DNA of 64,000 bases. Origin: an uncultured Prevotellaceae bacterium (GTDB lineage Bacteria; Bacteroidota; Bacteroidia; Bacteroidales; Bacteroidaceae). A program made the position numbers and the translations under genes. Position 1 is the stretch's first letter, and every line of letters begins with the position of its first letter. The stretch spans positions 23,611 through 87,610 of the forward strand of contig CAMOKH010000097.1 of NCBI GenBank assembly GCA_946617675.1, in the 5' to 3' direction. Shown one piece after another: positions 32,112 through 40,850 of the stretch. The notes under the pieces are model-generated. The model searched no databases and was not told where the DNA came from. It saw nothing but the letters and a program-made list of their open reading frames with translations.

Positions 32112-33515
32112 ATGAAAAGATTTCCGATGATAGCCATCTGTGTGATGGGAACGGTGGGCGCAGCGTTCGCCCAGACCAAGGACGGCGGGCTCTCCGCCAG
32201 TATGTTACACGACATTATCAAGGAGCAGAAGCAGATGCCCGTCAGTCAGGCGCTGGCCAACGCCGTGGCCGCCAATGCCATCGACGACCTGGCCAAGAGC
32301 CGCGACAATGCTGCCGCGCTCGACACCTACTTCAGCATAGAGACGCGCCGGCAGTCGATTACCGACCAGAAGTCGAGCGGCCGCTGCTGGATGTTCAGCG
32401 GCTTCAACGTGCTGCGCTCCAACTATATGCTGCAGCGCGACTCCGTGCAGCTGGAGCTGTCAGAGGCCTACCTCTTCTTCTACGACCAGTTAGAGAAGGC
32501 CAACCTCATGCTGCAGGGCTGCGCCGACACGGGCACGAAGCCCATCGACGACCAGCGCGTGCAGTTCTTCTTCCACTATCCCATCAGCGACGGCGGCACC
32601 TTCTGCGGCGTGGCCGACCTGAGCGAGAAGTACGGCCTGGTGCCCCGCGAGGTGATGCCCGAGTCGTTCTCGAGCGACAACACGTCGAAGGCCCGCCAGC
32701 TCGTGGCCTCCAAGCTGCGCGAGTATGGTCTGCAGCTGCGCGACATGGTGCAGAAGGGAAAGAGCCAGTCGGCCGTCAACAAGGCCAAGGTGCGCATGCT
32801 GGCACAGATTTACCACATGCTCGAGATGACCATCGGCCAGCCGCCCCAGAAGTTTACCTATGCCTTCAAGACCCGCGACGGCCGCGCCGCAGGGCCTGCC
32901 CGCGAGTACACGCCCCAGCAGTTCTACCAGGAGGTGGTGGGCGGTCCGCTCAACGGCACGTTCATCATGGCCATGAACGACCCGCGCCGTCCTTACTACA
33001 AGACCTACGAGGTGGAGCTGGACCGCCACACCTACGACGGTCATAACTGGCGCTACGTCAACCTGCCGATGGACGACATCGAGCAGATGGCCATTGCCTC
33101 GCTGCGCGACGGCCGCAAGCTCTACTCGAGCTACGACGTGGGCAAGCAGCTCGACCGCAAGCGTGGCTTTGCCGACACGGGCAACTTCGACTACGCCTCG
33201 CTCTTCGGCACTACCTTCGGCATGGACAAGGCGCAGCGCATCTCGACCTTCGACAGCGGCTCTACCCACGCCATGACGCTCTGTGCCGTCGACCTCGACG
33301 CCAGCGGCAAGGCCACGAAGTGGAAGGTTGAGAACTCATGGGGTGCCGACTGGGGCCAGAAGGGCTGTCTCATCATGACCGACCGCTGGCTGCGCGAATA
33401 CCTGTTCCGCCTGGTGGTCGACAAGAAGTATGTGCCCGAGAAAATCCTGAAGGCCGCCGAGCAGGAGCCTATCATGGTAATGCCCGAGGATCCGCTCTTC
33501 CTGCCCGACGAGTAG
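32112..33515 (+). CDS. C1B family peptidase (aminopeptidase C / bleomycin hydrolase-like), secreted
   Basis: DQKSSGRCWMFSGFNVLRS active-site Cys, STHAMTLCAVDLD His, WKVENSWGADWGQKGCLIMTDRW Asn. Confidence 0.92.
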   Translation: MKRFPMIAICVMGTVGAAFAQTKDGGLSASMLHDIIKEQKQMPVSQALANAVAANAIDDLAKSRDNAAALDTYFSIETRRQSITDQKSSGRCWMFSGFNVLRSNYMLQRDSVQLELSEAYLFFYDQLEKANLMLQGCADTGTKPIDDQRVQFFFHYPISDGGTFCGVADLSEKYGLVPREVMPESFSSDNTSKARQLVASKLREYGLQLRDMVQKGKSQSAVNKAKVRMLAQIYHMLEMTIGQPPQKFTYAFKTRDGRAAGPAREYTPQQFYQEVVGGPLNGTFIMAMNDPRRPYYKTYEVELDRHTYDGHNWRYVNLPMDDIEQMAIASLRDGRKLYSSYDVGKQLDRKRGFADTGNFDYASLFGTTFGMDKAQRISTFDSGSTHAMTLCAVDLDASGKATKWKVENSWGADWGQKGCLIMTDRWLREYLFRLVVDKKYVPEKILKAAEQEPIMVMPEDPLFLPDE

Positions 33516-33525
33516 TCCTTTTCTG

Positions 33526-33640
33526 AAGACTACGAATTTCACGAATTATACTTATTTTTTTATAAGGAGTTTAGGAGTTTAGGAGTTTTGAAGACTCCTA
33601 AACTCCCAATAAATTCGTAAAATTCGTGAAATTCGTAGTC
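33526..33640. terminator. 9-mer inverted repeat with nested octamer repeat between convergent genes
   Basis: actacgaatttcacgaattatac ... aattcgtaaaattcgtgaaattcgtagt with internal aggagttt x3 / actcctaaactcc. Confidence 0.6.
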
Positions 33641-35595
33641 TACTTCAGCTTCAGCCTCAGGCTGTTGAGCACGACGCTGACGCTCGAGAAAGCCATCAGG
33701 GCCGAGGCCCACATGGGCGTTATCTGCCACTCGTAGCCTAAGAGGTAGGGTAGGCCGGCGGCCAGCGGTATGCAGACGACGTTGTAGACGAACGCCCAGA
33801 ACAGGTTCTGGCGGATCATGCCCACCGTGCTGCGCGACAGCGTGACGGCGTCAGCCAGGCGGCGCAGGTCGGTGCCCATCAGCGTCACCTGGGCCACCTC
33901 CATAGCCACGTCGGTGCCCTTGCCCATGGCAATGCTGACGTCGGCGGCAGCCAGCGCCTGCGAGTCGTTGATGCCGTCGCCCACCATAGCCACGTGGCGC
34001 CCCTCCTGTTGCAGCCGCCTGACGAGGTTCTCCTTGTCCTGGGGCAGCACTTCAGCGTCGTAGTGGTCGATGTGAGCCTCGCGTGCCACCTGGGCCACGC
34101 GCTCCTCGCGGTCGCCACTGATCATGTAGACCTCGATGCCCCGGGCCTTCAGGGCGTCCATGGCCTCAGGGGCGTGGGGCTTTATGTGCTCAGTGGTGCC
34201 ATCGGTCTGGGTGATGGTGCCCGTCTTGTCGACCACCATGGCGTCGACCAGCCGCAGCTGTTCCAGTGCGGTGGCATCCTTGATGAGTATGTTCTTCTCG
34301 GCAGCCTTGCCGATGCCCACCATGAGGGCTGTAGGCGTGGCCAGCCCCATGGCACAGGGACAGGCGATGACCAGCACCGAGACGGCCGACAGCACGGCCT
34401 CGGGCAGGTGCTCGGTGCCGCCGATGGCGAGCCAGAGCACGAACGTCAGCACGCTGATGGCAATGACCGTCGGCACGAAGACGAGGGCTATGCGGTCAAC
34501 CACGCGCTGCACGGGAGCCTTCGAGCCCTGCGCCTCCTGCACCATGCGTATGATGCCGGCCAGCACCGTCTGCTGGCCTACCTCGGTGGCGCGGAAGAGG
34601 AAAGCCCCGGAGCCGCTGCTGGGAGGGGTGGCTTGTGGCGGGGCGACGGCGATGGTGCCGGCCAGGACGCGGTCGCCGGGGCGCTTCGCTACGGGGGCGG
34701 GCTCGCCGGTGATCATCGACTCGTCGATGTGGGCGACGAAATCGCCCACCGCACTGGCCGAGGCGGGGGCGGCGCCCACCACGATGCCGTCGACGGGGGC
34801 CTTCTCGCCGGGCCTCACCTCGATGATGTCGCCCGGCTGAAGGGCTGCCACCGGCACCTCGACCGTTGTGTTGCCCTCAGCGCCGTCCCCCTTTCCTACG
34901 GGGCCGGAGCTGCTTACCCGCGCCGTCTTGGGCTGCAGCCCCATCAAGGCGCGAATGGCCGATGCGGTGCCGTGCTTGGCGCGCTCCTCTAAGAGGCGGC
35001 CTGTCAGCACGAAGGTGATGATCATGACCGAGGCGTCGAAGTAGGTGTGCCACGCTATGCCGCGGCTGCCCCAGACGGCGTCGCCCCAGAACGTGTTGAA
35101 CGTGCTGAAGCCGAACGACACGGCCGTCGAGAGGGCCACCAGCGTGTCCATGTTGGCCGAGCCGTGCAGCAGTTGCTGCCAGGCCGAGCGGTAGAACTGC
35201 CATCCGCAGTAGACGATGTTCAGCAGGGCAATGATGAGGCACACCTGGTTGGTCGTGTCGCGCGTACCTATATTTATCAGGCCCATCGAGACGGCCATCA
35301 CCAGCAGGGCGAAGCCCCACGAGAGCACCACCTTGCGGCGCAGCGTCGTGAGGGCCTGCTGCTCGATGGCCTCCACGTTGCGGTCTTGCTCGATGACCAT
35401 GTCGTAGCCTATCTTGCCGATCTCGTCCTTCATCTGCTCGAGCGTGATGCGGCTTTCGTCGTAGTCTACTAAAGCAGTTCGCGTCGGCAGGCTGACGCTT
35501 GCCGACGTGATACCTTCGAGTGAGTTCAGTTTCTGTTCGACGCGCGCCGAGCATCCGGCGCACATCATGCCGAGAACGGCTATCTGCTTCTTCAT
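33640..35595 (-). CDS. Heavy-metal (copper-like) P1B-type ATPase, apparently lacking the N-domain
   Basis: GMMCAGCSARV MBD, CPCAMGLATP, DKTGTIT, MVGDGINDSQALAAADVSIAMG; only 30 codons between DKTGT (34216-34230) and MISGD (34111-34125). Confidence 0.9.
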   Translation of the reverse strand: MKKQIAVLGMMCAGCSARVEQKLNSLEGITSASVSLPTRTALVDYDESRITLEQMKDEIGKIGYDMVIEQDRNVEAIEQQALTTLRRKVVLSWGFALLVMAVSMGLINIGTRDTTNQVCLIIALLNIVYCGWQFYRSAWQQLLHGSANMDTLVALSTAVSFGFSTFNTFWGDAVWGSRGIAWHTYFDASVMIITFVLTGRLLEERAKHGTASAIRALMGLQPKTARVSSSGPVGKGDGAEGNTTVEVPVAALQPGDIIEVRPGEKAPVDGIVVGAAPASASAVGDFVAHIDESMITGEPAPVAKRPGDRVLAGTIAVAPPQATPPSSGSGAFLFRATEVGQQTVLAGIIRMVQEAQGSKAPVQRVVDRIALVFVPTVIAISVLTFVLWLAIGGTEHLPEAVLSAVSVLVIACPCAMGLATPTALMVGIGKAAEKNILIKDATALEQLRLVDAMVVDKTGTITQTDGTTEHIKPHAPEAMDALKARGIEVYMISGDREERVAQVAREAHIDHYDAEVLPQDKENLVRRLQQEGRHVAMVGDGINDSQALAAADVSIAMGKGTDVAMEVAQVTLMGTDLRRLADAVTLSRSTVGMIRQNLFWAFVYNVVCIPLAAGLPYLLGYEWQITPMWASALMAFSSVSVVLNSLRLKLK

Positions 35596-37577
35596 TTCTT
35601 CTTTTTCGTGTTTAGCGGGGCAGGGCCGTCGGCCGTCGGCGTGACGGGCACGATGCGCCCCTCGCGGTCGAAGGTCATGCGGTCTATGCACACCTCGCGG
35701 TGGATGCCCGGCTCGTGGTTAATGAAGTTACGGTTTATGCGGTGGTAGACGATGTACCACTCGTCGCGGCCGGGAATCTGCAGTACGCTGTTGTGGGCCG
35801 TGCCGTAGATGTGCTGCTCGGGTCGCTGCTCAATGACGCGGTAGCTCTCGGGGTCGATGCTGATGGGGCCGAGCGGCGACGTCGACGTGCCGTAGCAGAC
35901 GTGGTAGTTGGGCGAGCCCGTGTCGTCGACGCTCCAGAGGAAGTAGTACTTGCCGCCCCGGTAGAAGACGTAGGCTCCCTCGCGCAGGGCCCACGTCTGC
36001 AGCGTGCCGCCCTTTGGCGTCAGGTTCACCGTCGTCTCCTTCTTGATTGAGCGCAGGTCGTCGTTAAGCTCGGCGCCGGCCATGAAGCCGTTGCCCCAGT
36101 AGAGGTAGTACTTGCCCGACTTCGGGTCGCGGAACACGTCGACGTCGATGGCCTGTCCGCCGCCCACGCCCTCGGGGCGGTCGGCGTCGGTGACGATCGG
36201 TGCGCCGCTGTCAACGAACGGTCCCGTCGGCGAGTCGCTTATGGCCACGCCTATCTCCTTGCGGTTGGTCTTCGGGTTGTGTGCCGAGAAGTAGAAGTAG
36301 TACTTGTAGCCGCCCTTCTCCTTACGCTCGATGATGGCCGGTGCCCAGGCGTTGCCCGTAGCCCAGCTTACCTGGTCGCCCTTGACGTCGAGCATCTTGC
36401 CCTCGTCCTTCCAGTCGATGAGGTTCGTGCTCGAGAAGACGCTGAAGTCGTGGCCGCCCCAGCCGGGCGTGCCGTCGGTGGTCGAGTAGATGTAGTACTG
36501 CTTCGTCTTCTGCGAGTAGAGCACCTCGGGGTCGGCGTGGAATCCGCTCAGAATGGGCTGGCGGTGGTTGGGAAAGGCCTTGAGTAGGCGCTCCTTCTCG
36601 GCCCGCGTGATGGGGATGATGGTGCCGTGGCGCGGCGTGAACTTGCCCTTGAGGGCGGTGTTGCGCTCAAACTTGAACGTCTTCAGGTCCTTTGAGCTGC
36701 AGAACTGGTAGTGGCCGCTGCCGTAGCAGTCGTACATGATGATCCACGACTGCCCGTCGATGGCTCGGCAGACGCCTACGCCCTCTACGGCCTCCTTCGT
36801 CTGCTCGACGTTGCCCGGCAGCATCTGCCACTTGTCGGTCAGCTGCTTGGCCACGGCCTGATAGATGCCGCGCCCCGACTCCTGCTTATAGAAGAGGTGG
36901 TAGAGCTGGTCGTCGGGGTTGAAGACGATGTCGCCGTCGATGGTGGCATTGCCGGCGTCGAAGAGCCACTGCGGCTCGCCCTCGAGGTCGGTGAAGTCGC
37001 TGTTGGCATACTGGTAGTAAATCTTGTCGTACGAGCCGGGGTCGCTCGTGCGCAGCGAGTAGAACACCATGTACTTGCCGGCCTTGTGGTCGTAGATGGT
37101 CTCGGGAGCCCAGACGCGGATGACGTTCTTCCACGTCTTCGTGTAGCGGGTGGGGAAGTTCACCGTCGAGTGCTGCCAGTTGATGAGGTCGGTCGACCGT
37201 AGCAGCACCATGCCGCGATTGCTCGACCAGCCCAGCGAGGAGCGCATGTCGGTGACGACCATGTAGAACGTCTTGCCGTCCTCGCCGCGCAGGATGTGCG
37301 GGTCGCGGACACACTGCGTCAGGGCTATCGTGTCGCTCTCGATGACGGGTGCCCCGTCGTTCAGCGGTGTGTAGTTATAGCCGTCGTCCGAGAGTGCGTA
37401 GCATATCTGCTCGTCGCGCGGGTCGTTGCTGTTGAAGTAGGTGAAGAGGTAGGCCACCATCTCGTTCGGGTCCTTGGGCTGCTCCTGTGGGGCGGCCGTC
37501 TTCTTCTTGGCGGCCAGCGAGGGGGCCGCCGCCACTGCCATCAGCAGTGCGGTCAGTAGGGTTTTGCTTCTGTTCAT
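35592..37577 (-). CDS. Glycoside hydrolase family 43-like protein with two tandem GH43 modules
   Basis: RDPHILRGEDGKTFYMVVTDM...VWAPETIYD in N-half and GFHADPEVLYSQKTKQYYIYST...AWAPAIIERK...DVFRDPKSGKYYLYWG in C-half; signal-like MNRSKTLLTALLMAVAAAPSLAA. Confidence 0.85.
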   Translation of the reverse strand: MNRSKTLLTALLMAVAAAPSLAAKKKTAAPQEQPKDPNEMVAYLFTYFNSNDPRDEQICYALSDDGYNYTPLNDGAPVIESDTIALTQCVRDPHILRGEDGKTFYMVVTDMRSSLGWSSNRGMVLLRSTDLINWQHSTVNFPTRYTKTWKNVIRVWAPETIYDHKAGKYMVFYSLRTSDPGSYDKIYYQYANSDFTDLEGEPQWLFDAGNATIDGDIVFNPDDQLYHLFYKQESGRGIYQAVAKQLTDKWQMLPGNVEQTKEAVEGVGVCRAIDGQSWIIMYDCYGSGHYQFCSSKDLKTFKFERNTALKGKFTPRHGTIIPITRAEKERLLKAFPNHRQPILSGFHADPEVLYSQKTKQYYIYSTTDGTPGWGGHDFSVFSSTNLIDWKDEGKMLDVKGDQVSWATGNAWAPAIIERKEKGGYKYYFYFSAHNPKTNRKEIGVAISDSPTGPFVDSGAPIVTDADRPEGVGGGQAIDVDVFRDPKSGKYYLYWGNGFMAGAELNDDLRSIKKETTVNLTPKGGTLQTWALREGAYVFYRGGKYYFLWSVDDTGSPNYHVCYGTSTSPLGPISIDPESYRVIEQRPEQHIYGTAHNSVLQIPGRDEWYIVYHRINRNFINHEPGIHREVCIDRMTFDREGRIVPVTPTADGPAPLNTKKKK

Positions 37578-37624
37578 AGTTATCATTGCTTTACGTTTTG
37601 TTGTGCTTGTTCCGTTACGGTGTG

Positions 37625-37632
37625 CAAAGATA
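37625..37632 (-). promoter_or_regulatory. Bacteroidetes -7 box TATCTTTG for GH43-copA
   Basis: caaagata on + strand about 48 nt upstream of GH43 start. Confidence 0.6.
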
Positions 37633-37722
37633 CAACAAAAAAACGTAACCCGCAATCCTTCCCGTCTTTTTTTCGCGCGAAAAATAACGTGCCGAAAGCT
37701 TTGCGCTTTCGCCTTTTATTCG

Positions 37723-37730
37723 TATCTTTG
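37723..37730 (+). promoter_or_regulatory. Bacteroidetes -7 box TATCTTTG for toxin-antitoxin pair
   Basis: ttcgTATCTTTGcagcc 33 nt before ATG at 37763. Confidence 0.65.
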
Positions 37731-37762
37731 CAGCCGAAACGTTTCATCTAATTAATACGCTT

Positions 37763-37975
37763 ATGTGTACAGTAACATTAGAGTATGATCATAACAGTGC
37801 TTTGGCGCGGCGCAAGCTCGCTGCGTTGCTGGCTACAGGGCTTTTCCTAAAGGTTGATGAGAAACCGCAAGAGCCTACACCCGATGAGGCGGAGGCTCAC
37901 CGTAAGTGCAGAGAGGAGTTTCTCTACGCGTCAAAGATAATGTCTGCTAAAGCCTTTGCCCGCCATCTGAAATGA
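37763..37975 (+). CDS. Putative antitoxin of type II TA pair
   Basis: 70-aa ORF with ATGA overlap with downstream PemK/MazF-like ORF. Confidence 0.6.
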   Translation: MCTVTLEYDHNSALARRKLAALLATGLFLKVDEKPQEPTPDEAEAHRKCREEFLYASKIMSAKAFARHLK

Positions 37976-38310
37976 AATACCACCAGAGAGACATCGTAGA
38001 GATAGACTTCCCGATTCCTGGTGAAGGCTATAAGGTTCATCCAGCAGTCATTGTGTCTAATGATGACCTGCAATTGGACGAGGGCTTTGTGTATGTTGCA
38101 CTGATTTCGTCGCAGGATTTTGTTTACAGCCGTCACTATGCTTATAAGTTGACCGACGAGATGCTTTCGTTCAAAATGGCTAAGCAGAGTTATGTCAAGT
38201 GTCAGGTACTTGCTGTCACGGTTGACGACGGAATTCTTCGCCGACTCGGCAGTGTCAAGCAGAAGTATTTTGACGAGATTGTTGACAAGATTATTGATTC
38301 GATATTCTGA
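37972..38310 (+). CDS. PemK/MazF-like toxin
   Basis: QRDIVEIDFPIPGEGYKVHPAVIVSNDDLQ...KMAKQSYVKCQVLAVTVDDGILRRLGSV matches the PemK-like pattern. Confidence 0.7.
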   Translation: MKYHQRDIVEIDFPIPGEGYKVHPAVIVSNDDLQLDEGFVYVALISSQDFVYSRHYAYKLTDEMLSFKMAKQSYVKCQVLAVTVDDGILRRLGSVKQKYFDEIVDKIIDSIF

Positions 38311-38329
38311 CAGCCCTCATAACAATTAT

Positions 38330-38683
38330 ATGAATACCAGTGACAATAACATCAAGAGTCGCCTACAGCGCATGGCAGCCTTGCTGCTGATGCTGATTGC
38401 GGTCACGGCCACGGGCCTGGCTCAGGAGCCCGACGTGACCGTCACCCTGAAGCGAGGCGACGTCAGCGGCGACGGCCAGGTGAACGGCGGCGACCTGTCG
38501 CTGCTGACCGACCATCTGCTGGGCCGCGCCAAGGCTCCGTCGCCCGACGTCAACGGCGACGGCACGGCCAACATCGCCGACGTTACCGCCCTCGTCGCCC
38601 TTCTCCTAGCCGGTCCCGGTTCCGACGACCTGCCCCTTATCGACTCCGCCGACCAGATATCCAGTAGCGACGACGTGGAGTGA
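38330..38683 (+). CDS. Small secreted stand-alone type I dockerin protein
   Basis: Hydrophobic signal LLLMLIAVTATGLAQ then GDVSGDGQVNGGDLSLLTDHLLG...DVNGDGTANIADVTALVALLLAG. Confidence 0.75.
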   Translation: MNTSDNNIKSRLQRMAALLLMLIAVTATGLAQEPDVTVTLKRGDVSGDGQVNGGDLSLLTDHLLGRAKAPSPDVNGDGTANIADVTALVALLLAGPGSDDLPLIDSADQISSSDDVE

Positions 38684-38762
38684 AGTAAGATTTGTGGTTG
38701 ACCTGCTCGACCACCGTGAGTTCACAAAAAGAGTGGTATGATAGGTGAATGGCAAAAAAGAA

Positions 38763-39135
38763 CCTGCACTTCCTGCACTGAGCCTCATTCTCAGGAGGTT
38801 ATGTCACTAAACCGGCACCTGAACCTGCACTTGAACCTGCACCTGAACCAGCACCCGAGATGAGCGGCGGTCTATAGCCAAGACCCGCCGCGCCTTTCCG
38901 AAAACCCGCCGCGTTTTACCGAAAACCCGCCGCGTTTTGTTGTTCCCACGGCCTGGGACAAATGTCCCAGGCCGTGGGAACGCTCTTTTGGTGCCGCCAA
39001 ACTACTGGTTTGGAAGCCCTTTCCGACCATTGGTGCAGGTTCAGGTGCAGGATTCAGTGCAGGTTCTGGGCCGGAACAGGATTTTGAATAGCTTGATTGT
39101 TAGCCTGTTAGGTGGCTAAGTGCTGGAAGTGCGGG
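38763..39135. repeat. MITE-like palindromic intergenic element, copy B
   Basis: Ends cctgcacttcctgcactgagcc (38763-38784) and ggctaagtgctggaagtgcggg (39114-39135) are inverted copies; nested CCTGCAC/GTGCAGG arms, 21-mer tandem acccgccgcg...ccgaaa, central 40-bp hairpin. Confidence 0.65.
38942..38981. repeat. Perfect 19-bp-arm palindrome with 2-nt loop
   Basis: gttcccacggcctgggaca-aa-tgtcccaggccgtgggaac. Confidence 0.95.
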
Positions 39136-39148
39136 TAATTTCCGGTCT

Positions 39149-40744
39149 TCAGTCTACTATAGTGATGCGGCCCTGGGGCTTGGCGTAGGTGGCGCCGGTT
39201 CGGCCCTGCAGACTCTTCTCCATGAAGCTGGCCACGACGTTGCGCGTCAGCTCGCTGCCCTGCTTCAGTACCTTGCAGCCCTTCAGGGCGTCGTAGAAGC
39301 CGCCACCCTTGTAGTAGGTCGTCACGGCCACGGTGTACGAGCGCGCGGGGTCGATGTCGGCATACTGGCCCGTGGCCTTGTCGAGCACGCGCACGTCGCT
39401 GACGGTGTGGCTCGCCGTGTGTATGGTGTAGCTGATGCCCGAGCACTGCGGGAAGTTGCCGTCGAAGTCGGGCGTCTTGGCCGTACACTTACGCAGCAGG
39501 TCGAGGATGGTGGCCCCCGTTACCTCGAGCATCACCAGCGCCTGGTCGTAGGGCGAGAGAGCGGCGATGTGGCCGTAGGTGATGTCGCCCGGCTGCACGT
39601 CGTTGCGTATGCCGCCGCCGTTCTCGAAGGCGATGTCGGCACCCATAGCCTGCCGGTAGGCGTCGGCTACGAGGTCGCCGGCGTTGGTCTCGGCGCGTCG
39701 CACGTACATCTGTCCGGCCTCGTCGGTGACCACCAGTCGGTAGTCGCTGCGGCAGACGACGCGGTTGACGATCTGGTCCATCAGCCGCTTGATGCTGTCG
39801 GTGGCGGCCGTCACCTGCGGGTTCTCGTACGCCACCTCGGCGGCTGGCACGAGCACGGTCTGCATCCGTCCGTCGGGCGTGATGATGAGCTTGCCGATGT
39901 TGGCAAACTGCGTGCCGGTCTGGCTGATGCCTATGGGCTTGCCTGCCAGGTTTGCCTGGGTGTCGTGGGGAATGGTGTTGTGGCTGTGGCCGTCGAGCAC
40001 GACGTCGATGCCCTTTGTGGCGGCAATGAGGCGGTGGGAGTCGAAGCCCATGGACTGCGTCTCCTCGCCGACGTGCGAGATGAGCACCACGTAGTCGGCA
40101 CCCTCGCGGCGGGCGTCGTCGACGGCCTGCTGTATGAGCTGGTAGAAGAGCTCGGGCTTCAGGTCGTAGACCACGTTGCCGCCGTCGTCGTGGAAGGCGT
40201 AGCTCTCGAGCAGCATCGTCTCGGGCGTGACGGCCCCGACGAAGGCCACGCGCTTGTCGCCGACGCGGTAGATGACGTAGGCGGGGTAGTAGGACTTGGT
40301 GGCGCCGCCGTCGAAGAAGTTGGTGCAGACGACGGGGGCCTCCATCTGGCCGAGCAGCTCCTTCATGCGTGGCACGCCGTAGTCGAACTCGTGGTTGCCC
40401 AGCGTGACGGCGTTGTAGCCCACGCGGCGCATGATGTCGACCACGTACTGACCGCGCGAGACGGCGCCCGCCGTGCCGCCCTGCAGGAAGTCGCCCACGC
40501 AGACGGCCAGGGCGTGGGCCGTGTCGCTGCGGTTGATGGCGTCGCGCAGTCCGGCAATCTTCGTGTAGCCGTCGATGTTGCAGTGGACGTCGTTCTCGTA
40601 GAGCACGACGATGCTTCTCTTCTTTGCCAGCTGCTGCGTCGTCGGCTGCTGTTCAAGGGTTCTGCACGAGGCGAGGGTCACGAGGCAGCCCACCAGGGCT
40701 ACGGCCAGTTGTTTTGGGGTAAAGGTTGTAACCATATTCTTCAT
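39149..40744 (-). CDS. 5'-nucleotidase / UshA-like metallophosphatase lipoprotein
   Basis: VLYENDVHCNIDG, VTLGNHEFDYG, VVLDGHSHN, and C-terminal FENGGGIRNDVQPGDITYG; lipobox TLASC. Confidence 0.9.
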   Translation of the reverse strand: MKNMVTTFTPKQLAVALVGCLVTLASCRTLEQQPTTQQLAKKRSIVVLYENDVHCNIDGYTKIAGLRDAINRSDTAHALAVCVGDFLQGGTAGAVSRGQYVVDIMRRVGYNAVTLGNHEFDYGVPRMKELLGQMEAPVVCTNFFDGGATKSYYPAYVIYRVGDKRVAFVGAVTPETMLLESYAFHDDGGNVVYDLKPELFYQLIQQAVDDARREGADYVVLISHVGEETQSMGFDSHRLIAATKGIDVVLDGHSHNTIPHDTQANLAGKPIGISQTGTQFANIGKLIITPDGRMQTVLVPAAEVAYENPQVTAATDSIKRLMDQIVNRVVCRSDYRLVVTDEAGQMYVRRAETNAGDLVADAYRQAMGADIAFENGGGIRNDVQPGDITYGHIAALSPYDQALVMLEVTGATILDLLRKCTAKTPDFDGNFPQCSGISYTIHTASHTVSDVRVLDKATGQYADIDPARSYTVAVTTYYKGGGFYDALKGCKVLKQGSELTRNVVASFMEKSLQGRTGATYAKPQGRITIVD

Positions 40745-40759
40745 TCGTCTTTTATTGTG

Positions 40760-40767
40760 CAAAGATA
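40760..40767 (-). promoter_or_regulatory. Bacteroidetes -7 box TATCTTTG for 5'-nucleotidase
   Basis: caaagata on + strand upstream of 40744. Confidence 0.6.
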
Positions 40768-40811
40768 AGAATTATTTGCCTAACGGCAGCATGGAATTAA
40801 GAATATTTTCG

Positions 40812-40819
40812 TAATTTTG
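40812..40819 (+). promoter_or_regulatory. Bacteroidetes -7 box TAATTTTG for rmuC
   Basis: ttcgTAATTTTGcagcc 32 nt before ATG at 40851. Confidence 0.65.
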
Positions 40820-40850
40820 CAGCCCATACGCGAAAAAACAGGAGAAATAT

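Noticed and set aside
33640-35595. Frameshifted P-type ATPase pseudogene
   Set aside because: The reading frame is continuous with intact MBD, CPC, DKTGT and GDGIND motifs, so a clean in-frame N-domain absence is more likely than a frameshift; raw reads could still settle this.
39407-40768. 453-aa + strand ORF opposite the 5'-nucleotidase
   Set aside because: Antisense shadow ORF with biased composition; coding strand has strong motifs on the other side.
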